This document shows positions 17,789-27,839 of a stretch of DNA of 64,000 bases, piece after piece. Position numbers and translations under genes: made by a program. Positions within the stretch are counted from its first letter, which is position 1. Every line of letters begins with the position of its first letter. The notes beneath the pieces were generated by a model that worked only from the letters and a program-made list of their open reading frames with translations, had not been told where the DNA came from and did no database searches. The stretch is from Carboxylicivirga taeanensis (GTDB lineage Bacteria; Bacteroidota; Bacteroidia; Bacteroidales; Marinilabiliaceae): contig NZ_JBPUSJ010000014.1 of NCBI RefSeq assembly GCF_051851475.1, positions 33,020 through 97,019 on the forward strand. The letters are read 5' to 3'.

Positions 17789-19078
17789 ATGGAAGAAGTA
17801 AGCGCATATTACCTGGTAATTGGAGCCGCAATTATCATTATTATCTCCTATTTATATAATATTGTGGCACATAAAACCAATGTTCCAAGTGTTATACTTT
17901 TAATCGTTACTGGTTATTTGGCAAAGGAGTTTTTTGGAGTTAAGTTTAATGAAGATGATTGGTTTTTACCCCTGGAGATATTAGGTATAGTTGGTTTGAT
18001 TCTGATTGTTTTGGAGGCGGCTCTCGACCTGGAGCTACGTAAGAATAAACTTAATCTTATACGGCTATCAACCATTGTTGCCTTTTTGTCTTTATTCTTT
18101 AATACCTTTTTTCTGGCCATTGGTATTCGTTACTTTATTGGTAACCTCGATATGCTGACGGCCGTTATTTATGCCATTCCCTTATCTATAACCAGCAGTG
18201 CCATAGTTATACCAAGTGTAAGTCGCTTGGAGCGCCCCAAAAGGGAGTTTCTAATTTACGAAAGCACTATTTCCGATATTTTGGGGATCATGTTTTTCTA
18301 CCTGCTCGTAGAAAATTTGGATACCAATGGGGCTACCAAAGTTGGCCTCAATGTGATCATTAATATTGGGGGAACACTATTGCTCAGTATTGCTCTCTCG
18401 TACGCTATGATTATGGCTTTTCAGAGAATAAAGTCAGACGTGAAGCTCTTTTTGTTTTTCGCTGTACTCATTTTGTTTTACGCCATAGGAAAGCTATTTC
18501 ACTTATCTTCTTTGTTGATGATATTGGTTTTTGGAATTGTGCTTGAAAACCGAACGCTTTTCTTTAGTGGCTTCCTACGTAAATACCTCCATGAGGAAAA
18601 TGTCAGCCGGGTTCTGTCCGACTTTAAGCTGCTTACCCGCGAGAGTTCATTTGTGGTGCGAACTTTTTTCTTTTTCATACTTGGTATGTCCATCACTTTG
18701 GCAGGTGTTTTTGTGCCAGATATTTTACTGTTGACTCTATATTTTATTGTGGGGCTTTTTGCCTTTAGGTGGATTGTTTTTAAGATTATTTTTAAGCGAA
18801 ATTATTTCCCACAATTCTTAATTGCTCCGCGCGGATTAATTTCGATCTTACTATTTTTTGCTATCCCAAAAGAATTTCGAATTAATGATTTTGAATTGGG
18901 CATTCTGCTGTTGTCGATTGTAGTAACCAGCTTGCTAATGGCCTGGGCATTGGTTTTTGATGGTTTTGGCAAAGTTGGCAGGATTAAGCGATACATTTCA
19001 TTTTTACGGGCAGTCGATAGAGGGAAGTCGCTGATGAAGCGGAAGAGAACGCATAAGGAGGATAGCCGTGTAAATTAA
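17789..19078 (+). CDS. cation:proton antiporter (CPA family)
   Basis: Polytopic inner-membrane transporter (429 aa) with about 12 helices and the Na_H_Exchanger look: NVPSVILLIVTGYLA, EAALDLELRKNK, IPLSITSSAIVIPS and a late APRGLISILLFF segment. The C-terminal 35 residues are basic and cytoplasmic, with no TrkA-N/C domain. It probably exchanges Na+ or K+ for H+. The ATG at 17789 (MEEVSAYYLV) is preferred, because the upstream ATG at 17744 lies inside the buk terminator. It is likely transcribed alone. Confidence 0.85.
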   Translation: MEEVSAYYLVIGAAIIIIISYLYNIVAHKTNVPSVILLIVTGYLAKEFFGVKFNEDDWFLPLEILGIVGLILIVLEAALDLELRKNKLNLIRLSTIVAFLSLFFNTFFLAIGIRYFIGNLDMLTAVIYAIPLSITSSAIVIPSVSRLERPKREFLIYESTISDILGIMFFYLLVENLDTNGATKVGLNVIINIGGTLLLSIALSYAMIMAFQRIKSDVKLFLFFAVLILFYAIGKLFHLSSLLMILVFGIVLENRTLFFSGFLRKYLHEENVSRVLSDFKLLTRESSFVVRTFFFFILGMSITLAGVFVPDILLLTLYFIVGLFAFRWIVFKIIFKRNYFPQFLIAPRGLISILLFFAIPKEFRINDFELGILLLSIVVTSLLMAWALVFDGFGKVGRIKRYISFLRAVDRGKSLMKRKRTHKEDSRVN

Positions 19079-19125
19079 TAAGAAGATTATTGTAACTTTT
19101 ACAAGCGATAAATGTAAGGATAGCT

Positions 19126-21285
19126 ATGGTTAAGCAACTAATTATACTGGTATTTGTACTGCTTGGATTTAATGGGCTAGCGCAAATAACACATGGCGGA
19201 CAACCTGTCTCAACTGCGAGTCCGCTGGCAGTGATGGAACTGTTACCTCTAGCCGCACCTGTAGCGGCTGTTCAAAGTACATTAACCAGTGAGCAAGGAA
19301 AGTTGCCCTTACGTTTTGCAGAGCCCATTTATACCAGTTTCACACCTCAAAATTCAGGGGTGTGGGAGCAGCAAGGAAAAATGTATGTATGGCGTTTGGC
19401 CTTGCGGTCAGAAGGTGCCAAGAGTTTAAATGTGATATTTGACCGCTTTTATCTCGAACACGGCGATCGGTTATTTGCTTATAATCCTTCAAAAACGCAT
19501 GTTTTGGGAGGGTTTACCAATGAGAATAATAATCCATCAAAGTTGTTTGCCATAGCACCCATAATAGGAGACGAAATAATTCTGGAGTTGCAAACACCCC
19601 GACCACCGGACGCCAGTCATGAACTGTTAGTTAGTGCTGTGAATCACGATTACCTTGGTGTTGTTGAATATATAAAGGGAACAGCGGCTTTTGGAGATTC
19701 TGACGATTGCCATGTAAATGCGATTTGCGGACCTTTAAATAGTTCCGAGATTAACCGATCGGTGTGCAAAGTAATCATTGATGGGAGCGCGCTTTGTAGC
19801 GGCACCTTAATGAACAATACTTCACAAAATGGGAAACCTTATTTTTTAACGGCAGCACACTGTTTTGATCAATTCGATATTAGCTCGGGAAGTATAACAG
19901 CCCAAAACATTATTTTCTATTTTAATTTTGATTCGCCCAACTGTGAAACAACTGCTCCGGGGCGCGTCGATCAAACTATCTCAGGTGCTGATGTAAAGGC
20001 CTTTGTTAAGAATGTTGATTTGGCTTTATTGGAGATGAATAAGATGCCTCCGACTGATTATCAGCCTTATTGGGCAGGATGGTCCAGGGAAACAGTCATT
20101 GCAGATAAAGTTTTTAGTGTGCATCATCCACAGGGTGATGTTAAAAAAGTATCGGTCTCTGCCAGTGCCCCAGTTGCTACTACCTTCAGCTTTTTTGGGC
20201 GTTTTATCGATGATGCGCATTGGCATGTAGCTGAGTGGGAGAGTGGCACTACGGAAGGCGGCTCGTCGGGCAGCGGACTGTTTACGCAGGAGCAATTACT
20301 GATTGGAAGTTTATCAGGTGGTTATGCCACCTGCGGAAATCCGGTAGATGACTATTACATGCGTCTAAATAAGGCCTGGGATGTAAATGCAGCGACTGAT
20401 AAGCAATTGGTTTTTTGGCTTGATAATGTGGGGGAGGATGTGCTGAAATTGGAAGGGATTGATTTTTATACCAATAAAAAGGTTCTGACGCATTACCACG
20501 TGAGCGATGAGAAAGTCGTGAAGTATGACAATGCGTTTAAAGGCAGTTGGTCGGGGCACAATAGCAGGGGCGACGATGCTTTTGCTGAACTCTATGATGA
20601 TATACCGGCCAGTAAAATTGCCGGAGTATTTCTTTCTCCTGCCAAAGTAACGAACAATTATCCCGGACAAACCTTCAACATTAAAATATGGAATGCGCTC
20701 AACGGTTTACCAAACGAAGAGATTGGTTCAATTGATGGAGTATCGTTAAGTAGCATGTCTGGTGCCAGGCAGCTATTTACTTTAGAAACTCCTTTAGAAG
20801 TAAATGAGCCAATATTTGTTGGTGTAGAGCTTAATTATTCCCCTGTGCCTATTGATACGCTGGCCATTTATCAATTTCAACCAGCAGATGGCCTCCCTGC
20901 CCGCAATAAGGCTTATATTCGAAACTCAGGCCTTTGGCAGCCTTACAGTGCTCTTCATCCTGATGGAGCCAATGGCGCCTACCTGATAGAGTTATTGGTT
21001 GATAGTAATTATTTGCCGACAGATTCTGGGGATCTCGAAAGAAAAGATAAAGTCCGACTGCACAATAACCCGGTACGTAACAGTCGGGTTGCTTTTAGTT
21101 CAGATATACCTGATCTGACTACCGTTAAAATGTATGGCCTTAACGGACGGCTGGTAAAAACCTATGCCGTCCAAAACGCCTCCGAGGATAACTTTTCTGT
21201 TGCAGAATTTCCCGCAGGTATTTATTTGCTAAAATTTAGTTCGCCAACAGAAAGTGTGGTAAAAAAACTGATGCTTCTGGATTGA
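19126..21285 (+). CDS. secreted trypsin-like serine protease with type IX secretion sorting domain
   Basis: Exported S1-family endopeptidase (719 aa) resembling lysyl endopeptidases. Signal peptide 1-19 (FNGLAQ); a beta-rich propeptide-like part (about 50-180); protease domain about 195-440 with catalytic H245 (TAAHC), D298 (VDLALLEM) and S381 (GGSSGSG) and several cysteines likely in disulfides; a beta domain (about 450-640); and a C-terminal domain (about 645-719) with NNPVRN and PAGIYLLKF, typical of T9SS type A sorting signals. It would cross the outer membrane by the type IX system. It ends exactly where the convergent gene's stop begins. Confidence 0.87.
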   Translation: MVKQLIILVFVLLGFNGLAQITHGGQPVSTASPLAVMELLPLAAPVAAVQSTLTSEQGKLPLRFAEPIYTSFTPQNSGVWEQQGKMYVWRLALRSEGAKSLNVIFDRFYLEHGDRLFAYNPSKTHVLGGFTNENNNPSKLFAIAPIIGDEIILELQTPRPPDASHELLVSAVNHDYLGVVEYIKGTAAFGDSDDCHVNAICGPLNSSEINRSVCKVIIDGSALCSGTLMNNTSQNGKPYFLTAAHCFDQFDISSGSITAQNIIFYFNFDSPNCETTAPGRVDQTISGADVKAFVKNVDLALLEMNKMPPTDYQPYWAGWSRETVIADKVFSVHHPQGDVKKVSVSASAPVATTFSFFGRFIDDAHWHVAEWESGTTEGGSSGSGLFTQEQLLIGSLSGGYATCGNPVDDYYMRLNKAWDVNAATDKQLVFWLDNVGEDVLKLEGIDFYTNKKVLTHYHVSDEKVVKYDNAFKGSWSGHNSRGDDAFAELYDDIPASKIAGVFLSPAKVTNNYPGQTFNIKIWNALNGLPNEEIGSIDGVSLSSMSGARQLFTLETPLEVNEPIFVGVELNYSPVPIDTLAIYQFQPADGLPARNKAYIRNSGLWQPYSALHPDGANGAYLIELLVDSNYLPTDSGDLERKDKVRLHNNPVRNSRVAFSSDIPDLTTVKMYGLNGRLVKTYAVQNASEDNFSVAEFPAGIYLLKFSSPTESVVKKLMLLD

Positions 21286-22245
21286 TTACTGACTTATTTT
21301 CAGGTTATCCAAACAAAAGTACATCGGCATTTCAAAAGTGGTGTCGTCATCACGCGAAGAACTCAAGTTAAAAGTCAACTGATGAACCGCACCCAATTGT
21401 GAAAGATTGATTTCTTCCCAGTCTGTAACGATGTATTTGCTGGCAGTGAGCTCAGGCCTGTAATCGGCTAAAAGAAATTCAACAGGTTGCGAGACGGGAG
21501 TTCCCGTGGCATCAAGTCCGTTAATGGTGAGCAGGAAATAGTCTTTACCTTCCTTCTTGTTGAAATTGTTGTTCATAGCCAAGTAACTGCGGGTAGCGTT
21601 GTTAACTTCAATACTTTCCACCACGTGAGCGTTGCCATCGTTAAAACTGATTGAAAAGTTGGTGTCTGCCAGCTGCTTGTAAACCATAAATATTTCCGAA
21701 TCCTCAGCACCCGAATTGGCATACACGCTGAACTCATTATCCGTGGAAGCATCACTTTTGTTTGTATTGTTGCTCAAGGCAAAACCGCCCCAGTTAGCAG
21801 GATTAGCTGCCTCAAAATGGCAGGTATAGCGGACGTATTTGAATTGATGAAATCCAGATTCCGGGCTATTGTAAAAGCCGTCATCATTGAGTTGCTTAAA
21901 CTCCTCAAAACTATTTATATCCATCGAATGGGCGGTAAACGAAAGGGTGTCGTCACCAGTGGGAGTTAACACCGTAAAGAGGAACTTGTATTTCCCCAAG
22001 CTGCGATTTTCAAAAGTAAGGATCTTTTCATTCTGAATCAGTGTGCCGTTCTCGTACCAGGCATATTCAGCGTTGATGTCATAGGTGATTTTGGGTTCAA
22101 TAACTTCAACACTGTCTGTGTCAAAATCAAAACCACCTTCGGGAACTTGCAGGTAGATAGTAGGGGCCGGCACCACCTTTTCTTCATTTTGGCAGGCTGC
22201 GGTGAGCAGTGCAGCACAAAGTATTATATAAATATGTTTAAGCAT
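21286..22245 (-). CDS. DUF4465-type lipoprotein with PKD-like N-terminal domain
   Basis: Exported lipoprotein (319 aa) of unknown function. The lipobox is LLTAAC in the first 20 residues. Residues about 25-105 form a beta-sandwich resembling a PKD domain (ITYDINAEYAWYENG, GKYKFLFTV). The rest (about 115-319), with GFHQFKYVRYTCHFEAANPANWGGFALSNNTN, resembles DUF4465. ATG 22245 is chosen because the frame's earlier ATG (22299) overlaps the upstream gene and precedes the signal peptide. It starts 1 bp after the stop of the thioredoxin-domain gene, so both share an mRNA. It might bind a ligand at the cell surface. Confidence 0.75.
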   Translation of the reverse strand: MLKHIYIILCAALLTAACQNEEKVVPAPTIYLQVPEGGFDFDTDSVEVIEPKITYDINAEYAWYENGTLIQNEKILTFENRSLGKYKFLFTVLTPTGDDTLSFTAHSMDINSFEEFKQLNDDGFYNSPESGFHQFKYVRYTCHFEAANPANWGGFALSNNTNKSDASTDNEFSVYANSGAEDSEIFMVYKQLADTNFSISFNDGNAHVVESIEVNNATRSYLAMNNNFNKKEGKDYFLLTINGLDATGTPVSQPVEFLLADYRPELTASKYIVTDWEEINLSQLGAVHQLTFNLSSSRDDDTTFEMPMYFCLDNLKISQ

Positions 22246-22246
22246 A

Positions 22247-23656
22247 CTATTTAAGTTTAAAATGGTGATCCAGGAAACCTGGAATCTGTTCCGCTCCAAT
22301 GCGTTTGGCCAGTATCTTTTTATCCTTGTCTAAAATATAAATAACAGGCGTGCTGTAAATATCGTAGTTGTTTCTGAAATTACTTCGATTGTAAGGGTCA
22401 TACAAGTGAATCCATTCGACCAGCTGATGGTCGTTAATGAATTTCACCCAAGGTTCTTTTTCCCATTGCGTATAAACGGCAACAATTTTTATATTCTGAT
22501 TTGAATATTTTTTCCAAACTTCTTCATATAGCCTGGGTATTTCCTTTTCGCAATGGCCACACTCGGGCTCCCAAAAAATAAGGATTGTAATTTCAGCACG
22601 GACCTCACTCAAGCGATAAAACTCCTCGGTATATGATTGCATTTTGAAATCGGGTGCCGTATTCCCAAGTATGTTGGGTTTAATTTTAGAAACACGCTCT
22701 TGTAGGTTCTTTAAAAACTCCTCATCGACCCAATCGGCCCGTCCGCTCAGGTAGTAGGTTTCCCCCAGAGCCACCAATACGGCATCCATGCCCATAATTT
22801 TGCTTTCGTTGGCCCGGTTAAACAGGTGCTGAATCAAGTACTTTTCCATCTCATAGTTGCCATTGGCCATGGCTATTACCCGGTGCGATTCCTTGATAAT
22901 GGTATCTGGCACCTGAAGCAATACATTGGAGAAGTAATTGTCGAGCTTAGCTGTGAAAAATGGCGTGCGAAGGATGCGTGGGTCATCCATTTGCAGGTTG
23001 TCGAAATAATGAGCTTTATAATAGTCGTAGCGCAGGCGTTGAACGACTGAATCCGGATTAGTACTGCCTGCAGGTGCTTGCATATTGGGCACCGAAATTT
23101 CTTGAGTCGCTTTTAAAAAGACATTGAGAAAGTTGTTAGTGTGCTTCCGCGTCAGGGTTTCGTATTTTGACTTGACAGCCGACGATAACTCTGCAATTTG
23201 TTGTTCCAGCTTTTGCTTAGTTGCAAGGTCTGTGGTGTTTTTTAATTTTTCCTGTAGGGGTGCTGCTTCCTTTTGCTTGTTAATCAAATACCTTTGATAG
23301 GCTAAAAAATCAGCACTTTCAGCACTGCCTTCAATCGACATGCTTTGCAGTAAATCTCCTTTTGATGTGGTTACGTTAAATTGCTGGTCATTGCCAATCA
23401 GCAGGTCAAAATAGGACTGGTCCTCCAGGTAAACAATGTAAAGGCCTTCATCAAGCTTTTCCTTACCTTTAAAAGTGTATTCGCCCCCTGCACTCACAAA
23501 TGCAGTATCTTTTACGAGCATTTTCTTGTTAAAATAGTAGCCCAGTATTAAAGTGGATTCACTATAATCTTTAATGTTGATAGTTATGTTATGCGCCTGT
23601 GAAAATAAGCCGCAAGTAATCAGGTTAAGTAATAGCAGTAATGTGACATTCTTCAT
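22247..23656 (-). CDS. exported thioredoxin-domain protein (TlpA/ResA-like, DUF4369 N-terminus)
   Basis: Periplasmic or membrane-associated protein (469 aa). A signal peptide (ending GLFSQA) is followed by a DUF4369-like beta domain (about 22-115), a long helical middle (about 125-320; KQKEAAPLQEKLKN) and a thioredoxin fold (about 335-469) with the redox pair in WEPECGHCEKE. The active-site form CGHC is uncommon among oxidases and resembles PDI. STPVIYILDKDKKI holds the cis-proline. It likely reduces or isomerises disulfides of exported proteins. It is coupled to the DUF4465-like gene (1-bp gap). Confidence 0.83.
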   Translation of the reverse strand: MKNVTLLLLLNLITCGLFSQAHNITINIKDYSESTLILGYYFNKKMLVKDTAFVSAGGEYTFKGKEKLDEGLYIVYLEDQSYFDLLIGNDQQFNVTTSKGDLLQSMSIEGSAESADFLAYQRYLINKQKEAAPLQEKLKNTTDLATKQKLEQQIAELSSAVKSKYETLTRKHTNNFLNVFLKATQEISVPNMQAPAGSTNPDSVVQRLRYDYYKAHYFDNLQMDDPRILRTPFFTAKLDNYFSNVLLQVPDTIIKESHRVIAMANGNYEMEKYLIQHLFNRANESKIMGMDAVLVALGETYYLSGRADWVDEEFLKNLQERVSKIKPNILGNTAPDFKMQSYTEEFYRLSEVRAEITILIFWEPECGHCEKEIPRLYEEVWKKYSNQNIKIVAVYTQWEKEPWVKFINDHQLVEWIHLYDPYNRSNFRNNYDIYSTPVIYILDKDKKILAKRIGAEQIPGFLDHHFKLK

Positions 23657-23677
23657 AACTGTAATTCCATTTGGGTG

Positions 23678-24781
23678 TTAAATATATAGAAGTTTAGCTA
23701 TTCTTTTAGCATTCTCTTGGTTGTTATAATACTTATCCAGAAGCATCTTACGTTTTTTTAACTCAACTTCTGAAACATCTTTATCCATTAGCTGATTGAT
23801 TAAACTTATCCAGTCATTTGGGGTTGACGCAATATTAACTAATTCTTCCAAATTAGAATATTTAACCATCAGATCATTGCAAATAATATGTCTGCCAGTA
23901 TACAAAGAGTTTATTAATTTAAGCTTAATGCCGGTTGCCTGAAAGGTATGCAAAAGAATCATCTGTGACTGTCTGATTAATGATTTCATTTTCTTCTCGG
24001 AAGGAGAAGCTATCAGTTCGATATGAGGAAACTTTGCGCAGGCTTTACTAATACTCTTGTGAGGATTCAGTCCTGCCAAAATGACTGGTTGAGTTGTTTT
24101 ACATAGAACATTATTAATGAGAAATAAAACAGATTTAATATTTTCATCGACCGCTAGGTTGCCATGAATTAGTATGTAGCTGCCTTTCCCACTTTTACTT
24201 GAAATATCACTATGCTCATGAAAAGCAGGCACTAAAAAGGTGCTTTTCTGAATTTGTGAGAAAAAGTCGCAATCATTTGAGGAAATTGACATAATTCCTT
24301 CAACTTGCTTTAAATTCTGTTCAAATAACTTAAGTTTTAGATGTTCAATTGCATAAAACACTTTTTTAAGGGGCTCACGGCATGCCTTCCTGAGTTCTTT
24401 GTAGTATTGCTGTTCAATATTATGTGTTCTTACAAAAATACGGTTGTGGTCTACTTTGTTTAGGATTCCCAGTCCATGAATACCTTCAACTATAATTTTA
24501 GAGTTATCCTCATTTAATTTATCTATCAGTCGTTTGCTGGTCCTTGATTTTACGATAAACGGCTTCAATGAAAGATGATCAATAAGTCTGATTGGACGCT
24601 TGTAGTAACTTACCTTTGAGCATATCTTTTCTAGTTCGGGCGCTCTCTCTTTATTATATTGAAAGCAATGAAGATGTATATCAATGTTCAGTTCGTAGAG
24701 AGCTTTTAATTTATAATAGATGTCTATAACCCCTCCATAATTTGGAGGGGATGGTATCGTTAAACTAACAACGTGAATCAT
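23678..24781 (-). CDS. glycosyltransferase, GT-B fold (family 4-like)
   Basis: Cytoplasmic glycosyltransferase of 367 aa. The N-terminal half has the acceptor-side fold (IPSPPNYGGVIDIYYKLKAL, with the glycine-rich loop of GT4 enzymes). The C-terminal half holds GNLAVDENIKSVLFLINNV and the region LHTFQATGIKLKLINSLYTGRHIICND, which corresponds to the donor-binding EGxGxxxLE part but with threonine-glycine-lysine in place of the acidic first residue. Donor and acceptor are unknown. It sits alone among exported-protein genes, 11 bp from the aminopeptidase, not in a polysaccharide cluster. Confidence 0.75.
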   Translation of the reverse strand: MIHVVSLTIPSPPNYGGVIDIYYKLKALYELNIDIHLHCFQYNKERAPELEKICSKVSYYKRPIRLIDHLSLKPFIVKSRTSKRLIDKLNEDNSKIIVEGIHGLGILNKVDHNRIFVRTHNIEQQYYKELRKACREPLKKVFYAIEHLKLKLFEQNLKQVEGIMSISSNDCDFFSQIQKSTFLVPAFHEHSDISSKSGKGSYILIHGNLAVDENIKSVLFLINNVLCKTTQPVILAGLNPHKSISKACAKFPHIELIASPSEKKMKSLIRQSQMILLHTFQATGIKLKLINSLYTGRHIICNDLMVKYSNLEELVNIASTPNDWISLINQLMDKDVSEVELKKRKMLLDKYYNNQENAKRIAKLLYI

Positions 24782-24792
24782 TCATTGACGAA

Positions 24793-26571
24793 TTAAATGG
24801 CCGCAGTGTATTTCTTTAACCACTCTTTCTCTTCTTTAGTGAGGAATGGCGAAACGCGTTCATAAACTTTTTGATGGTAGTTGTTTAACCATTCTTTTTC
24901 CTGCTCAGATAAAAGCTCAAGTTGTATAGCTCGGGTATCAATCGGGCAGAGCGTCAAGGTTTCAAACTTAAGGAACGTACCGAACTCAGTTTCTTTATCC
25001 AGAACCGTTAAAATGAGGTTTTCAAGGCGTACGCCGTGTTTGGCGGCTTTGTATATACCTGGTTCGTTGGACGAAATCATCCCTTCTTTAATTTCAACCC
25101 CATTATCTTGTGGGCGAATGCTTTGAGGACCTTCGTGTACACACAAAAAGTGACCAATGCCATGGCCGGTGCCGTGCCCGTAATTAATACCATGCTGCCA
25201 CATGGCCTGGCGCGCCAGTATGTCCAGATGAACGCCTCTGGTGCCAGTCGGAAATACGGCCCTATCCAAACCTATATTGCCCTTTAGAACCAGTGTGAAA
25301 TCTGTTTTTTCTTCATCTGTAAGTGGCCCCAGGGCGATGGTACGGGTAATGTCGGTTGTTCCTTCGGAGTACTGTCCCCCGGAATCGATCAGGTAAAGAC
25401 CTTTGGGCTCTAATGTAGCCGCCGATTCTTCCTGAACGGCATAATGCACAATTGCTCCATTGCCGGCATAGCCACTGATGGTGTTAAACGAATCACCATG
25501 GTAGTTGGGCTGTTCTGCTCTAAAGGCACTAAGCTTGAGGGCCGCCGAATACTCTGTGATGGTCTCTTTGCCAATGGTGTTATCGAGCCAATAAAGAAAC
25601 TTAACCATGGCCACACCATCTTTCACCATGGCTGTTCTAAAGTTTTCAACTTCTACGTTGTTTTTTTGAGCCTTTAGGTTGGTAACAATACTGGTTGATT
25701 CAATTTTAGTGCTTTGCTGTGGTAAGAAACTAAATATGGTGCTGTTGGTCCGGTTAGGATCAACGATCACTTTTCCTAAAGGCGGTATGTCTTTTATGAA
25801 GTTGTAGAAATCTTTGTAAATAAAGATTTTGATATTTTCTTCAGATAGTTGTTTACCAATCGTGGAGGTCAGCTTGTGGGGATCGATAAAGACGTTGACG
25901 TGGTTATGAGATATTACTATATAGGCATGAAAAACAGGATTGTACTGCACATCCTGCCCCCTGAAATTTAGCAGCCAGGCTACTTCGTCAAGCGTTGATA
26001 TGATGTAGTGCGTTGCTCCCTGTGCTTTCATTTGGCGACGTACCATTTCAATTTTTTCGGCCCTTGACAAACCGGTGTGCTCAACGCCTAGCTCGAAAAT
26101 ACCATCGTCCGGAATGAGCGGACGACCTTCCCAAATGTCATCTTCAATAAATAGCTTAGCATCTAAACGGATATCTGCCTTTTTAAGCATCCGATGCAAC
26201 TGTCTCAGTTCATTAACGGTCATGGTTTTGCCATTAACGCCCACCACAGCGCCGGTATTAAGCTTTTGGGTCAGCCATTCTTTATAGTCCGGAACGCCTT
26301 CGTTTCCCATTTTAAATAAGTCAATGCCTGAATCTTCCAGTTGTTGTTCGGCCTGCAGGAAATAGCGTGAATCTGTCCATAGGCCGGCTTCTTCATTTGT
26401 AACAACTACTGTGCCCGCAGAACCCGTAAAGCCCGATATCCATTCTCTAAATTTCCAGTGAGATGAAGGGTATTCGCTCAAATGGGGGTCGGCACTGGTT
26501 ATGATAAAAGCATCTACTCCAAGAGTAGCCATGTGACTTCTGAGTTTAAATAATCGATCAGGCGTAGACAT
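24793..26571 (-). CDS. Xaa-Pro aminopeptidase (peptidase M24B)
   Basis: Cytoplasmic aminopeptidase P (592 aa, the long three-domain form). Two creatinase-like N-terminal domains (about 1-150 and 160-305; SADPHLSEYPSSHWKFREWISGFTGS) precede a pita-bread catalytic domain (about 315-530). Metal-site segments are LIDSGGQYSEGTTDITRT, GTGHGIGHFLCVHEGP and the glutamates in SNEPGIY and VRLENL. It removes N-terminal residues before proline. It lies 6 bp downstream of the adhesin-like gene and 11 bp upstream of the glycosyltransferase, in one direction. Confidence 0.92.
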   Translation of the reverse strand: MSTPDRLFKLRSHMATLGVDAFIITSADPHLSEYPSSHWKFREWISGFTGSAGTVVVTNEEAGLWTDSRYFLQAEQQLEDSGIDLFKMGNEGVPDYKEWLTQKLNTGAVVGVNGKTMTVNELRQLHRMLKKADIRLDAKLFIEDDIWEGRPLIPDDGIFELGVEHTGLSRAEKIEMVRRQMKAQGATHYIISTLDEVAWLLNFRGQDVQYNPVFHAYIVISHNHVNVFIDPHKLTSTIGKQLSEENIKIFIYKDFYNFIKDIPPLGKVIVDPNRTNSTIFSFLPQQSTKIESTSIVTNLKAQKNNVEVENFRTAMVKDGVAMVKFLYWLDNTIGKETITEYSAALKLSAFRAEQPNYHGDSFNTISGYAGNGAIVHYAVQEESAATLEPKGLYLIDSGGQYSEGTTDITRTIALGPLTDEEKTDFTLVLKGNIGLDRAVFPTGTRGVHLDILARQAMWQHGINYGHGTGHGIGHFLCVHEGPQSIRPQDNGVEIKEGMISSNEPGIYKAAKHGVRLENLILTVLDKETEFGTFLKFETLTLCPIDTRAIQLELLSEQEKEWLNNYHQKVYERVSPFLTKEEKEWLKKYTAAI

Positions 26572-26577
26572 ATATAT

Positions 26578-27651
26578 TTAGTTTTTAATTGATATGGATG
26601 AATCTTCGTTGAACACGATTAGGTTGGCTTGTGGTGTTTCGCTTTCACCTATTTTACCAGAAAAGGATATCACATTGTTCTCTTTGATTAACTGCAGAGC
26701 CTGTGGAGTAGGATGGGTGAAGGCCCCATTTCTTACTTCTCCATTAATCTGATAGCTGACACTGTAAGGAATTGTCAGTGATGTTTTAACTTCTTTATTG
26801 GAAAGGGTTAATTCGCGCAGTGTTTCAGTGGTTTCAACAAAAATCTGACCTTTGTTGAGCTCGCAAAACAGATAGGTGTGCAGGTCTTCCACTTTACCAA
26901 TAAACTGGGAGCCGGTAAGGTGCAGGCTGTCCACGTTTGTAACGGTCAGGCGGTCTGTAAAAGTCTTTAAATTCATGGAGTTAATATTCACAAAACTAGC
27001 CATGCAATAGCTTGTTTCTGTGTTCACTTTTTGTCCGTTACCAATATTAAGGGTGCAGTTTTGGAATGAGGCAGTCAGTTGACCAAACGAATCAATACGC
27101 CCTTCAACAAACGATAGGTTCAGCTTGTGCTGTTTGTCTTTGGCAATATTTGTTAGCTCCAGATGACCATAGCTTTGGGTGAGGTTGATATTCCCATTGA
27201 TGCTGTCTATTCTGACATCGCCAATGGAGTTGGTAACGCTTAAGTTTAAACGCGATGGAACTTTTACCATGTAGTTAATGGTAAAGGGGTAATTGGAGAA
27301 AAAGTCTTCTGAGAACACTGTTTTCAAATCGAGCTTTTTAGAATAACTTCTATTGGTAAATGTTAATAGTTTAAGGAGATCCTCCAGGTTGCTCTCGTAC
27401 CTGGTTTCTATATTCACAATAATATCTACCTGCACCGTTTCTTCGTTCCAGGTTGATACGTGCACAAACCCATGTTCATTGGTTAATTTTAATTCATTGA
27501 TGCGCTCTGCATCAAATGTTTTTTGAAAGGTTTGTTCTTTAATGCTTGGTTTTTCCACCCTATCAGGCGTGCTGTTGTCATCCTGAGCACTAACGCTGGT
27601 AAGGGGCAGAGATGCAACTATGCAAAGTATATACAATAATAATTTTTTCAT
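26578..27651 (-). CDS. exported adhesin-like beta-helix protein (DUF4097-like)
   Basis: Exported protein of 357 aa. Signal peptide about 1-22 (SVSAQD). After a short linker, most of the protein is a run of beta strands in short ladders (LKLTNEHGFVHVSTWNEETVQVDI, INGNINLTQSYGHLELTNI), the pattern of DUF4097/putative auto-transporter adhesin head domains. No catalytic motif is visible. It is the first gene of the five-gene reverse-strand run that ends at 21286. Its role may be structural or in envelope stress sensing. Confidence 0.68.
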   Translation of the reverse strand: MKKLLLYILCIVASLPLTSVSAQDDNSTPDRVEKPSIKEQTFQKTFDAERINELKLTNEHGFVHVSTWNEETVQVDIIVNIETRYESNLEDLLKLLTFTNRSYSKKLDLKTVFSEDFFSNYPFTINYMVKVPSRLNLSVTNSIGDVRIDSINGNINLTQSYGHLELTNIAKDKQHKLNLSFVEGRIDSFGQLTASFQNCTLNIGNGQKVNTETSYCMASFVNINSMNLKTFTDRLTVTNVDSLHLTGSQFIGKVEDLHTYLFCELNKGQIFVETTETLRELTLSNKEVKTSLTIPYSVSYQINGEVRNGAFTHPTPQALQLIKENNVISFSGKIGESETPQANLIVFNEDSSISIKN

Positions 27652-27824
27652 ATACAGGTTTCTAAAATGAATAATGACTGGCGCTTTGCGAATGTAGCCG
27701 CTTTGAAATAGCTGTTACCAATCAATAACGGTCGCTAAATTAAGCAAAATAGCACGGCTATGAAAATCTGTAAAAAGATTGTCCTTTATAGCAGCATCAA
27801 ACCTTTTGGGGCATTTTATTATTA

Positions 27825-27832
27825 TACCTTTG
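27825..27832 (+). promoter_or_regulatory. candidate promoter of the TonB receptor leader
   Basis: TACCTTTG is a full TAnnTTTG match, and a TTTG at 27805-27808 stands 16 nt upstream as a possible -33 element. Transcription would start near 27840 and leave a leader of about 110 nt. Confidence 0.55.
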
Positions 27833-27839
27833 CGACAAT

